A DNA stretch of 9,310 bases from Alphaproteobacteria bacterium (GCA_024402735.1 JAKSTE010000019.1:1-9310), one strand, 5' to 3'; shown: positions 1-7,732, counted from the first letter of the stretch. Made by a program: numbers and translations. The notes: generated by a model from the letters alone, not told the origin.

Positions 1-381
1 GAAGATCCTGGACATATAGAAGGTAATATACCTTTCGTTTACTTAAAAGCTTTTTGTAAACCAGAACATTTTGCAAAGTATTTACCAGAATATAAATCAT
101 TAAAAGAATTGGAAGCCCATTATAAAAAGGGTGGTTTGGGAGATGGTACAGTTAAAAAGTTTTTGAACTCCATTTTGCAAGAAGAATTAGAACCAATTCG
201 TGAAAGAAGACATTATTATGAAAATAATTTAAGTTTGGTTTACGATATGTTACAAGAAGGTAGTAAAGAAGCCAGAAAAGTTGCTATAGATACTCTTAAA
301 AAGGTAAGACAAGCTGTAGGAGTAGAATATTTTGAAGATAGCAATTTATTGAAAACATACACAGATAAGTATAACAAATAA
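1..381 (+). CDS. trpS: Tryptophanyl-tRNA synthetase, C-terminal part (5' end outside window)
   Basis: This frame is open from base 1 and ends in TAA; 126 residues are visible. The protein charges tRNA-Trp with tryptophan in the cytoplasm. The visible part is the helical C-terminal region of a class Ic synthetase. The family signature HYKKGGLGDGTVKKFLN appears around residues 40-56, followed by LEPIRERRHYYENN (about 64-77) and the closing helix with KKVRQAVGVEYF. Bacterial TrpRS is usually about 330-340 residues, so the Rossmann fold with the HIGH- and KMSKS-type motifs lies upstream of the window. The first ATG in view (109) is internal, because the TrpRS-like sequence continues upstream of it without a stop. 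The gene converges on valS and ends at a hairpin terminator. The family call rests on recalled sequence signatures and is firm. Confidence 0.9.
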   Translation, partial: EDPGHIEGNIPFVYLKAFCKPEHFAKYLPEYKSLKELEAHYKKGGLGDGTVKKFLNSILQEELEPIRERRHYYENNLSLVYDMLQEGSKEARKVAIDTLKKVRQAVGVEYFEDSNLLKTYTDKYNK

Positions 382-409
382 AAAAAACGCCTTTAAAAGG
401 CGTTTTTTT
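381..409. terminator. Bidirectional intrinsic terminator between trpS and valS
   Basis: A GC-rich stem ACGCCTT / AAGGCGT (387-393 with 397-403) and a 3-nt loop is flanked by seven A on the left and seven T on the right. The T tract serves the plus-strand trpS transcript. The A tract reads as a U tract for the minus-strand valS transcript. The hairpin begins at the trpS stop codon and lies 14 bases beyond the valS stop, as expected for convergent genes sharing one terminator. Confidence 0.88.
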
Positions 410-423
410 ATATTAAGAAATTT

Positions 424-3027
424 TTATAATTTCTTTTCATCTTCTCCAAGTTCAAGACCTTCAATAGAAATGTTTTCGTCTTTAACATTATAAACAATAC
501 AACTGTTTTTGACGTTCAAAACGTTTTCTATATCACTTTGAGCAGATTTTATTAGAGATATATCTTTATCAGAAGCATTGATAGTCAAAGCCAAAATAGG
601 AGCTTTAACAGAACGTTTCAAATCTGCTTTAGCTTTTCTAACATTTTCAACTACAGTAACAACAGAATTATATAATTCTGAATCTATATCAAATGTTTTA
701 AAGTCTTCTACACAAGGATACATTGTTGAATGTAATGATGTTGTATCATGAGACCAAGGTCTGCTCTGATAGATTTCTTCAGTTATAAACACTAAGAAAG
801 GAGCAAACATTTTGCAGAACAGATCTAGAGATAACATCAATGAAGAAACGGCTGATGTGGAATCTTCTCCATATGCGCGTCCTTTGATTATTTCTAGATA
901 GTTATCACAGAAGTCCCAGAATAAATGTTCTGTTGTATCCAAAGCGCCTGTATAGTTATTATCTTCAAAGAATTTGCGAGACAATTTAATACCAGCGACA
1001 ATTTTAGCAATCCATGCACGATCTAAGTCATTAGTTATGCTATTGACATAGTCTATATTTAAATCAATTCCACTTTGTGTAACGATATTAAATACAAACT
1101 TAGAAGCATTGAAGAATTTTGTGCATAATTTCTTACCTTGATCCATAACTTTTTCTTCAAAAGTAGCATCAATACCTAATCTTGCGCGACCAGACCAATA
1201 ACGAACAGCATCAGAAGAGTATTTTTCAATCAAATTCAAAGGAGTAATAACATTACCTTTGGATTTACTCATCTTTTTACGATCTGGGTCTAATACAAAT
1301 CCACTAATATGTGCTTCTTTCCATGGAATATTGTCTTCTGTTGCATAAGCTTTCATAATTGTATAAAAAGCCCATGTTCTAATAATATCGTGTGCTTGAG
1401 GACGTACATCAAATGGTAAAGAAATATGATGACCTTCTGGTGCAAATTCCATAGCAATTTGTGGAGTAACAGAAGAGGTTGCCCATGTATCCATAATGTC
1501 TTTTTCACCTATAAAGCCATTTGGTTTACCGCGTTGATCTTCTGTAAATCCATCTGGAACATCTGTCATAGGATCTACAGGTAATCTAGATTCATCAGGA
1601 TATATAGGTTGAGAATAAACAGCGTTACCGTTAGCGTCTACATGATACCATACTGGAAATGGAACACCAAAGAAGCGTTGACGAGAAATACACCAATCTT
1701 GGTTTAAACCATTAACCCAAGCTTCATAACGTAGTTGCATATGAGAAGGGTACCATTGTATTTTTCTTCCTTGTTCTATAAGAGCTTCTTTTAGACGCAA
1801 AATATCTACAAACCATTGACGAGAAGAAACGAATTCTAGAGGTCTAGAACCTTTTTCATAGAACTTAACAGGATGAGTTAAAGCTCGTGGTTCTGCTAAT
1901 AAATCGCCTGTTTCTCTTAAGAAATCTACAATTTTGGCACGTGCTTTCTTAACAGGTAAACCAGCAATTTGATCATAATAATTCTTTGCTACAGGAACGT
2001 TTAAAGAAACAAAATTACCTGTACCGTATTCTAATGGAATAATGCAACCATCTTTACCAATGATTTGTTTGATTGGTAAACCGGATTTTTTCCACCATGC
2101 AACGTCCGCTGCGTCTCCAAAAGTACAAACCATCAAGATACCAGTACCTTTATCCTTTTCAGCATGTTCAGATGCTATGATAGGAACAGGGATGTTGAAT
2201 AAAGGAACAATAGCTGTTTTACCAAAATATTTTTGATATCTTTCATCGTCAGGATGTGCAACAACAGCTATACAAGCAGGTAAGAATTCTGGTCTTGTTG
2301 TAGCAATTTTGATAAATTCTCCGTCTTCGCCTTGAATGTTAAAACGAATATCATGGAAGAAACCAGCTGTTTCACGATCTTCTATTTCAGCTTGAGCTAT
2401 AGCAGATTGAAAATCTACATCCCACATAGTAGGAGCTTCAACACATTTACAGAAACCTTTTTGAACTAATTTTAGAAAAGATTTTTGAGATACTTTTATC
2501 GCCGTAGGAGAAATTGTGGAATATTTTAAATTCCAATCGTAAGAATGACCAATTCTACGGAATATGTTTTCAAAAACTTGTTCATCGTTTTGAGTCAATA
2601 AATTACAAGTTTCTACAAAGTTTTTACGAGAGATAGCTTTTAATTCTTTTACATCTTCAACATGAGCAGGGACAAAATTAGGATCGTAAGGCAAGTCTGC
2701 GTCACAAGAAACACCATAGTAATTTTGAACACGGCGTTCTGTTGGTAAGCCATTGTCATCCCATCCGATAGGAAAGAAAATAGCTTTTCCGTTCATTCTT
2801 TGCCAACGAACTTTTATATCAGTTTGAGTATAACTCATAATATGACCGATATGTAAAGAACCTGAAACTGTTGGAGGAGGTGTGTCTACAACGTATGTAT
2901 TATCTCTAGGTGCATCTTTATCATATGCATATATGTTATTGTCTTGCCAATAATCCATACAACGCTGTTCGATCGTTTCAAAATTTAATTTATCATCAAG
3001 TGCTTTGTTTTGTTTGTAATTAGACAT
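424..3027 (-). CDS. valS: Valyl-tRNA synthetase, archaeal/Rickettsia-type
   Basis: This 867-residue class Ia synthetase attaches valine to tRNA-Val and proofreads mischarged threonine. The catalytic Rossmann domain carries HIGH at residues 59-62, GWDDNGLPTE at 88-97 and KMSKS at 585-589. The CP1 editing domain lies at roughly 215-390, with TTRPE at 243-247 and GTGILMVCTFGDAADV at 295-310. The anticodon-binding helical domain follows at about 660-800. The GWDDNGLPTE and VCTFGD signatures are those of archaeal and Rickettsia ValRS; ordinary bacterial ValRS has GTDHAGIATQ at the first site. The C-terminus is short and lacks the long coiled-coil arm of E. coli ValRS (about 950 residues). The ATG at 3027 is preceded by a purine-rich AAAAAGAGA a few bases upstream. 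The gene lies 63 bases downstream of tRNA-Ser on the same strand and converges on trpS. Confidence 0.97.
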   Translation of the reverse strand: MSNYKQNKALDDKLNFETIEQRCMDYWQDNNIYAYDKDAPRDNTYVVDTPPPTVSGSLHIGHIMSYTQTDIKVRWQRMNGKAIFFPIGWDDNGLPTERRVQNYYGVSCDADLPYDPNFVPAHVEDVKELKAISRKNFVETCNLLTQNDEQVFENIFRRIGHSYDWNLKYSTISPTAIKVSQKSFLKLVQKGFCKCVEAPTMWDVDFQSAIAQAEIEDRETAGFFHDIRFNIQGEDGEFIKIATTRPEFLPACIAVVAHPDDERYQKYFGKTAIVPLFNIPVPIIASEHAEKDKGTGILMVCTFGDAADVAWWKKSGLPIKQIIGKDGCIIPLEYGTGNFVSLNVPVAKNYYDQIAGLPVKKARAKIVDFLRETGDLLAEPRALTHPVKFYEKGSRPLEFVSSRQWFVDILRLKEALIEQGRKIQWYPSHMQLRYEAWVNGLNQDWCISRQRFFGVPFPVWYHVDANGNAVYSQPIYPDESRLPVDPMTDVPDGFTEDQRGKPNGFIGEKDIMDTWATSSVTPQIAMEFAPEGHHISLPFDVRPQAHDIIRTWAFYTIMKAYATEDNIPWKEAHISGFVLDPDRKKMSKSKGNVITPLNLIEKYSSDAVRYWSGRARLGIDATFEEKVMDQGKKLCTKFFNASKFVFNIVTQSGIDLNIDYVNSITNDLDRAWIAKIVAGIKLSRKFFEDNNYTGALDTTEHLFWDFCDNYLEIIKGRAYGEDSTSAVSSLMLSLDLFCKMFAPFLVFITEEIYQSRPWSHDTTSLHSTMYPCVEDFKTFDIDSELYNSVVTVVENVRKAKADLKRSVKAPILALTINASDKDISLIKSAQSDIENVLNVKNSCIVYNVKDENISIEGLELGEDEKKL

Positions 3028-3090
3028 AATTATCTCTTTTTACACAATGATATCAAATTTTAGTGAAAAGTAACTAAATTCTTAAATTTC

Positions 3091-3181
3091 TGGCGGAGAC
3101 GAAGAGATTCGAACTCTTGATACCCTTGCGAGTATACCACATTTCCAATGTGGCGCACTAGACCAACTATGCGACGTCTCC
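3091..3181 (-). tRNA. tRNA-Ser (anticodon GGA)
   Basis: On the minus strand the sequence folds as a class II tRNA. The acceptor stem is GGAGACG/CGTCTCC with discriminator G and an encoded CCA (3091-3093). The D arm contains AGTTGGTCTA. The anticodon stem is CCACA/TGTGG with loop TTGGAAA, so the anticodon GGA occupies 3146-3144. A long variable arm of six pairs is closed by a GCAA loop. The T arm is AAGAG/CTCTT with loop TTCGAAT. The long variable arm and G discriminator fit serine. It reads UCC and UCU codons. It begins only 19 bases after the rpoZ stop, leaving no room for its own promoter outside rpoZ, and valS follows 63 bases later. Release from a longer rpoZ transcript is therefore plausible. 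Confidence 0.97.
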
Positions 3182-3200
3182 AGAATAACTATTTTTTGTA

Positions 3201-3578
3201 TTATTCTTCGTCAGATGCTTCTTCTGCTACTTCTTCATCTGCGGTTTCTGTAGCTTCTTCTGTTACTAGAGAACTAGATAATTCAGCATCTATTTCGCGC
3301 AATAATGGATCTTCAGATGTAACTTCCAAGGAAGCTTCTTCTTCAGAAACGGAAGGAGTATCTTTGTAAGATTCTATAAATTCATGACGTACGGAATCTA
3401 CGTCTAATTTTCCACTAGCGATTTCACGAAGAGCAACGACTGTTAATTTGTCGTCTTTCTTTTCTACTACAGCTTCTGTACCACCATTCAAGTCACGAAC
3501 ACGTTGAGAAGCCAACATTCCTAATTCATAGCGGCTTTCTACAAATGGTAAAGTATCTGAATTTGTTACACGTGCCAT
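3201..3578 (-). CDS. rpoZ: DNA-directed RNA polymerase omega subunit with long acidic tail
   Basis: This 125-residue protein is the small omega subunit that helps the beta' subunit fold and assemble into RNA polymerase. Residues 1-65 match the family: MARVT at the start, SRYELGMLASQRVRDLNGG at about 15-33 and LTVVALREIASGKL at about 45-58. The remainder is a low-complexity acidic tail: 20 of the last 47 residues are Asp or Glu and only one (R94) is basic. The ATG at 3578 is preferred because MARVT is the conserved omega N-terminus and AAAGGA stands six to seven bases upstream. An in-frame ATG at 3611 would add 11 unrelated residues and has no such site. In many proteobacteria rpoZ sits next to spoT/relA; here it is followed by tRNA-Ser and diverges from mtaB. 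Confidence 0.93.
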   Translation of the reverse strand: MARVTNSDTLPFVESRYELGMLASQRVRDLNGGTEAVVEKKDDKLTVVALREIASGKLDVDSVRHEFIESYKDTPSVSEEEASLEVTSEDPLLREIDAELSSSLVTEEATETADEEVAEEASDEE

Positions 3579-3591
3579 CTTAAATCCTTTG

Positions 3592-3619
3592 TTGCAAACA
3601 TTTTTAACCACGATATAAT
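3592..3619 (+). promoter_or_regulatory. Sigma-70-type promoter for mtaB
   Basis: A perfect -10 box TATAAT (3614-3619) lies 16 bases downstream of TTGCAA (3592-3597), a partial match to TTGACA. The predicted transcription start near 3626 would give mtaB a leader of about 34 nt containing a purine-rich AAGAAGAAAAA but no strong Shine-Dalgarno sequence. The call is a consensus match by eye. Confidence 0.6.
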
Positions 3620-3643
3620 GCCTTATGAATGCTAAAAAAGCAA
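3615..3643 (-). promoter_or_regulatory. Possible rpoZ promoter overlapping the mtaB -10 box
   Basis: On the minus strand TTGCTT (3643-3638) is followed after 17 bases by CATTAT (3620-3615), a 4/6 match to TATAAT. It is the only reasonable candidate between the rpoZ start and mtaB that I can see. The boxes are weak, so this is a tentative call. If real, its -10 lies back to back on the mtaB -10, and polymerase could not bind both at once. Confidence 0.3.
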
Positions 3644-3659
3644 GAAGAAAAATAAAAAT

Positions 3660-4892
3660 ATGAATATAAAAACATTATCTTTTGGTTGTAGATTAAATGC
3701 TTTGGAATCAGAAAAGATTGCAAGTAAGTTAAATACAATAGTAGATACTGCAATTTTTGTTAATACTTGTGCCGTAACTGCCGAAGCAGAAAGACAGTCA
3801 GCTCAGGCTGTCAGAAAAATAGCAAGAGAGAATCCAAATGTGGTAATTTTTGTGACAGGATGTGGGGCAACACGTAACAGTGAGCTTTTTTCTAGTATAC
3901 CACATGTAGTTGTAGTTGATAATTTTAAAAAAATGAATATAAAAGCTTATGCAGAAGCTTTGTCTGAAGCCAATTTTGATATAAAACATCCAGAAATAAC
4001 CTGTTTTAAAAATACAGAATCAACATTATCTAAACAATTTGTACAAGTTCAAAATGGATGTAATCATGATTGCACATATTGCGTAACAAGATTACTTAGA
4101 GGTAAGTCTGTATCGTTCCCATATGAAGAAATACTAGCTGATGTTAAAGAGGCGATTAAAAACGGTTTTTATGAAGTGGTATTAACAGGTGTAGATACTG
4201 CTAGTTATTTACGTAACGATAATGGAACACCTTTTTTATTGTCTGATTTATGTGAAAATCTCTTAAAAGATGTTCCCGAATTAAAGCATTTACGCTTATC
4301 TTCTATCGACCCAGCTTCTCCAGAAGTGCCTAAAATTATTGATTTAATGAAAAAAGATAAACGTTTTATGCCTCATCTCCACCTTTCCATGCAATCTGGA
4401 AGTGATGAGATATTAAAATCTATGCGTAGACGTCATGATTCAAAGAAATTATGTGAAATTGTAAAAGATGCCAACAGAGATTTTCAAACAAGCTTTAGTG
4501 CAGATATTATTTGTGGGTTCCCTGGTGAAACAGAAGAGTTGTTTGAAGAAACGGTAGATGTTATTAAAAAAATGGGATTGGTTCATGTGCATGCTTTCCC
4601 TTTTTCTGCTAGACCGGATACGGAAGCGGCATTAATGACTAATCAGGTAGATAGATCTATTGCTAAGAAACGAGTAAAAATAATAAATAAACTTGCAGAA
4701 AATAACCGCAAAGAATTTATGCAAAATCAGATTGGTAAGGTAGTATCTGTTTTGGTGGAACAAAATAATATAGGACGTACACCAGATGATATAGATATTA
4801 AAATAGTTGGCGAAAATTTACCAAATAGAATGATATGTGATGTTAAAATAAAAGATATATCTGATGGAATATTTGTCGGAGAATTAGCTTAA
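3660..4892 (+). CDS. mtaB: tRNA ms2t6A37 methylthiotransferase, radical SAM (MtaB type)
   Basis: This 410-residue enzyme would convert t6A37 to ms2t6A37 in tRNAs reading ANN codons, using SAM and two [4Fe-4S] clusters. The N-terminal UPF0004 domain has three cluster cysteines: C10 in SFGCRLNALESE, C37 in VNTCAVT and C68 in VTGCGA. The radical SAM domain carries CNHDCTYC (C134, C138, C141), followed by typical LTGVDTASY, LRLSSIDP, LHLSMQSGSD and CGFPGET strands. The C-terminal TRAM-like tRNA-binding domain occupies about 350-410. The GCRLN motif with ALESE separates MtaB from MiaB and RimO, whose N-termini read differently; this subfamily call is from recalled signatures. Length fits the family. 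The gene has its own promoter, diverges from rpoZ, and its TAA interlocks with the stop of the convergent flavoprotein gene. Confidence 0.93.
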   Translation: MNIKTLSFGCRLNALESEKIASKLNTIVDTAIFVNTCAVTAEAERQSAQAVRKIARENPNVVIFVTGCGATRNSELFSSIPHVVVVDNFKKMNIKAYAEALSEANFDIKHPEITCFKNTESTLSKQFVQVQNGCNHDCTYCVTRLLRGKSVSFPYEEILADVKEAIKNGFYEVVLTGVDTASYLRNDNGTPFLLSDLCENLLKDVPELKHLRLSSIDPASPEVPKIIDLMKKDKRFMPHLHLSMQSGSDEILKSMRRRHDSKKLCEIVKDANRDFQTSFSADIICGFPGETEELFEETVDVIKKMGLVHVHAFPFSARPDTEAALMTNQVDRSIAKKRVKIINKLAENNRKEFMQNQIGKVVSVLVEQNNIGRTPDDIDIKIVGENLPNRMICDVKIKDISDGIFVGELA

Positions 4893-6043
4893 GCATTAGA
4901 TCCTGCTACAAACCCACTAGAGAAGGCCCATTGTAAGTTAAACCCACCTAAATCTCCCGTAATATCAAGAACTTCTCCCGCAAAAAATAGTCCGGAGCAT
5001 AACTGTGATTCCATAGTTTTTGATGAAATTTTAGATGTGTCGATACCACCAAAAGTAACTTCTGCTGAATTTAATCCGGTAGTTTTTGCATCAGCAACTT
5101 GAAAATGGGTTAATTTATTAACGATTTGCTGTAAGTCTGCATCTTTATAATCTGCAATATGTTTTGTATTAGAACCAATAAACCATTTAACGAAGTTGTT
5201 TGGTAGATATTCAGAAAGTATGCTAGCACAAGTTTTTTTACCATTGGTTTGTTTTGTCTGTTTTAATATTTGTAAGATGTCTATATTAGGTAAGAAGTTT
5301 ATATAAAAAGGTTTAGATATATCAAATAAACTTGCTTTATATGTAGCTGGTCCACCAATACCGAAATGTGTAAATAACAAATTATCTTTAATAGTTGTTT
5401 TTTCTATATTAATTTCTACAGGAATAGAGATACCAGATAAACTTGCAGAGAAACAGGATGTCTTTAAGGCACATAAAGCAGGGCGGATAGGTATAATTTT
5501 ATGACCAAATTGCTTTGCTATAGTCTGTCCTACATTACTTACGCCTAGATGGTCATAAGACAAACCGCCTGTTGCAATTATTACAGATTTTGCCTCAAAA
5601 CGAACATCAGATTCTGTTTCTATTACAAATATATCATGCTGTTTAACTACATTAGTTACTTTTACGGATGTTTTGATGGTTTTGTAATGGATGTCTTTTA
5701 ACAGTGCATCAATTACTTCTATCGCAGAATTTTTGCAGAAAAATCTTCCCGGTTCAGGTTCTGTATATTGAATATGATGATGTTGTATAAATTCTAGTGT
5801 GTTTAATGGAGAAAATTGTGATAGAGCAGAACGAGTAAAATTAGAATTTGTTCCAAAATAACGAGTGTAATTAGCTGCTGAATTAGTAAAATTACATTTT
5901 CCTCCGCCAGATACAGCTATTTTTCTTGCTGGTTTATCACCTAAATCTAATATTAAAAAACTTTTTTTTCGCTGATATAAAACATTAGCTGCCATCAGCC
6001 CAGCAGCTCCCGCACCAATAATAATTACGTCATATACTTGCAT
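4889..6043 (-). CDS. BaiN/HI0933-family FAD-dependent oxidoreductase
   Basis: This 384-residue flavoprotein belongs to the HI0933/YhiN/BaiN family, whose physiological substrate is unsettled in most bacteria. The FAD-binding Rossmann motif GAGAAG lies at residues 10-15 inside YDVIIIGAGAAGLMAAN. The family signature KIAVSGGGKCNFTN spans 41-54. A second nucleotide-contact strand VIIATGG is at about 154-160, FTHFGIGGPA at 224-233, and the C-terminal signature GLFFAGEVLDITGDLGG starts at 351, followed by FNLQWAFSSGFVAG. All hallmark motifs are intact and length is normal. The start at 6043 puts the Rossmann strand at the expected position, but no clear Shine-Dalgarno sequence precedes it. It follows the HExxH-protein gene by 38 bases on the same strand, so co-transcription is possible. 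Some gut homologues were named for bile-acid metabolism; nothing here supports that role. Confidence 0.88.
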   Translation of the reverse strand: MQVYDVIIIGAGAAGLMAANVLYQRKKSFLILDLGDKPARKIAVSGGGKCNFTNSAANYTRYFGTNSNFTRSALSQFSPLNTLEFIQHHHIQYTEPEPGRFFCKNSAIEVIDALLKDIHYKTIKTSVKVTNVVKQHDIFVIETESDVRFEAKSVIIATGGLSYDHLGVSNVGQTIAKQFGHKIIPIRPALCALKTSCFSASLSGISIPVEINIEKTTIKDNLLFTHFGIGGPATYKASLFDISKPFYINFLPNIDILQILKQTKQTNGKKTCASILSEYLPNNFVKWFIGSNTKHIADYKDADLQQIVNKLTHFQVADAKTTGLNSAEVTFGGIDTSKISSKTMESQLCSGLFFAGEVLDITGDLGGFNLQWAFSSGFVAGSNA

Positions 6044-6081
6044 GTTTATATTTTAATTTATAGTTAAGGCTAAAACAAGAT

Positions 6082-7578
6082 TTATCTAGTTAAAGATTGT
6101 TGTTTTAAGAATTTTATTTGTGCTTTAGTATCACATTCTTTAAGCACTTGTGGAAAGTCTTCAAAATCTCTAATAATTTGTTTGATTTGAGATTTTTGCA
6201 TATTATTTGAGGCTGTTAAAATTGGTTGAGAAAAGTCTGGTAAGTCAATGTACTGTATATCAGATTTATGATGTTCTGTGTTGTTTTTGTATTTTGAGGA
6301 TGTGTTTACATTTTGTGGCTCAACTAATTCTTTGAATGAAGTATATATTTCTGGATATATTCTTTGATAACCCATAAAAGGGTATTGGTAGCTGTTTGGC
6401 TCAATAAGATGTTTTTCGCCAATAACATTCATTAAGTTGGTATTGTTGTATGTGTATAAATTTTTTATACATTGTTTATAGTATGTCTTAGGATCATAAT
6501 ATGTTAATGACTGATCTGATACTTGTATAGAATTTAACCAAGTTAAAAAACTTTGGTCTTCTTGTAAGTTTTTCTCTATAACAGTATAAATATTTTGTAC
6601 AAGTGGTTCATTAATTGCAGTTTTTGTACCTTGTATATCGTGTAATATATGTTTTAATTTTGTAGATAGTACAATGTGTTTTATAAATTGTTTTTGTTGT
6701 TGTGGTGAAAAACAAGCTAATTGTTCTTTAAATTGTGTAATGTTTATAGCTATGTCTTTCCAATCTTTTTTAAAACTATTAACTTTATATAACTGTTCTA
6801 TGGATAATACGGTTTTATTTTTTATGATAATGTCTTTTTGTAAATAATTACCAAAATTAACACCACCCAAAGTAAGCATTTGGTCGCGGAAAGATGTATA
6901 CTCCTGATGTTCTCCTTCCTTAACTCCAAATATATCTATGTGTGTGTTTAATTTTTTTATAATTTTATCTGAATAAGTAGGCCAAAAATTTTTTAACCAC
7001 ATATTTGTAGTTCCGTTTACTAATAATTTACATTCTTCTTCTGTAATACCAGATGTTGAAGGTTTTATTTTCCCGGATTTAATCGCATTAAAATAAAAGC
7101 TCATATATGTTTTTTCATAGTTTTTTATAATAGCTTGTTGGTTTTGAGCGTATAAATATTCATATCTGGCTGTTAAAATGGCACACAAGTTAGCAGAAAT
7201 TTCATCCCAGGCGCATAATTTAACATATTCTTGGGTGGACAGTTGTTTGCAATAACGATATTTTAAATTATCGTTGTGATGATGCCAATTTTCATGAGAG
7301 AAGTATGGTAATTGCATTTTATAACGACTTTCCCCGTCTTTATATAAGCGTGTTATATTTCCGTTACTATAAAACAATAGAGTAGGACCAACTTCTGCAA
7401 TGGTGTCAGTGTAATAACTTACGTGTTCGATTGGCTTTATAACTAAATTATTTAAAGTTTTTGAATTGGTGATATCTAAATCATTTGTTTCGTGGCTTTT
7501 ATTTACTGGAATACCAACAAATAGTTCCATGATAAAGAACCAAAATAGTTTCAATAAAAAATTGTTATTTTTGTTCAT
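6082..7578 (-). CDS. Unrecognised membrane-anchored or secreted protein with HExxH zincin-like motif
   Basis: I do not recognise this 498-residue protein as a named family. Its N-terminus, MNKNNNFLLKLFWFFIMEL onward, has a lysine/asparagine start and a hydrophobic stretch at about 7-25. It therefore looks like a signal peptide or uncleaved anchor, with no obvious cleavage box. Residues 95-99 read HENWH inside FSHENWHHHN, a match to the HExxH zinc-metallopeptidase motif. WDEISAN follows at 124-130, with E126 thirty residues after E96, where a third zinc ligand of gluzincin-like enzymes could sit. The rest is rich in Asn, Lys, Tyr and Gln without recognisable repeats. I chose ATG 7578; a TTG at 7590 would add only four residues. 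A consensus promoter ends about 28 bases upstream, but no clear Shine-Dalgarno sequence is seen. Protease activity is inference; the coding call is firm. Confidence 0.85.
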   Translation of the reverse strand: MNKNNNFLLKLFWFFIMELFVGIPVNKSHETNDLDITNSKTLNNLVIKPIEHVSYYTDTIAEVGPTLLFYSNGNITRLYKDGESRYKMQLPYFSHENWHHHNDNLKYRYCKQLSTQEYVKLCAWDEISANLCAILTARYEYLYAQNQQAIIKNYEKTYMSFYFNAIKSGKIKPSTSGITEEECKLLVNGTTNMWLKNFWPTYSDKIIKKLNTHIDIFGVKEGEHQEYTSFRDQMLTLGGVNFGNYLQKDIIIKNKTVLSIEQLYKVNSFKKDWKDIAINITQFKEQLACFSPQQQKQFIKHIVLSTKLKHILHDIQGTKTAINEPLVQNIYTVIEKNLQEDQSFLTWLNSIQVSDQSLTYYDPKTYYKQCIKNLYTYNNTNLMNVIGEKHLIEPNSYQYPFMGYQRIYPEIYTSFKELVEPQNVNTSSKYKNNTEHHKSDIQYIDLPDFSQPILTASNNMQKSQIKQIIRDFEDFPQVLKECDTKAQIKFLKQQSLTR

Positions 7579-7605
7579 AGATATAGCCAAAATTGGGTTA
7601 TATCT

Positions 7606-7634
7606 AATATATAAACATAAAATTAATTTGTCAA
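7606..7634 (-). promoter_or_regulatory. Strong sigma-70-type promoter for the HExxH-protein gene
   Basis: On the minus strand a perfect -35 TTGACA (7634-7629) is followed after exactly 17 bases by TATATT (7611-7606), a 5/6 match to TATAAT. Transcription would start near 7599 and give a leader of about 20 nt before the ATG at 7578. The promoter lies downstream of both hairpin elements in the direction of transcription, so they are not part of this gene's leader. Confidence 0.75.
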
Positions 7635-7662
7635 CTTATAAAAGGTACAAAACTAAAATTTC

Positions 7663-7721
7663 TTAATAGTGGAATCCTTGAATTTGGAAAGTTTGTACTA
7701 AAGAGAGAATTCCACTATTAA
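7663..7721. repeat. Hairpin repeat element, copy 1
   Basis: A perfect 13-bp inverted repeat, TTAATAGTGGAAT (7663-7675) and ATTCCACTATTAA (7709-7721), encloses a 33-nt loop (7676-7708). The loop matches that of copy 2 at 32 of 33 positions. Three further pairs could form inside the stem after a C-A mismatch. It lies between the -35 box of the HExxH gene and the cysteine-rich gene. Orientation and function are unknown. Confidence 0.9.
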
Positions 7722-7732
7722 AAAATCTTTCA

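Noticed and set aside
3182..3207. AGAATAA/TTATTCT inverted repeat with a 12-nt loop spanning the rpoZ stop, as an rpoZ terminator.
   Set aside because: The stem is seven mostly A-T pairs and is not followed by a T tract in the rpoZ direction; it leads straight into the tRNA.
3625..3663. A 12-codon open frame whose TGA overlaps the mtaB ATG (ATGA), resembling a coupled leader peptide.
   Set aside because: The predicted transcription start of the TATAAT promoter falls at about 3626, on its own ATG, so it would have no ribosome binding site. The lysine-rich product is what the A-rich leader would encode by chance.
6050..6078. Promoter for the flavoprotein gene (TTGTTT, 17 bases, TAAAAT on the minus strand).
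   Set aside because: The -35 is weak, the region is AT-rich enough to give such matches by chance, and transcription would start on the ATG itself.
7466..7666. Plus-strand open frame opposite the start of the HExxH gene.
   Set aside because: It overlaps the N-terminal coding region and the promoter of a well-supported minus-strand gene and shows no recognisable protein features.
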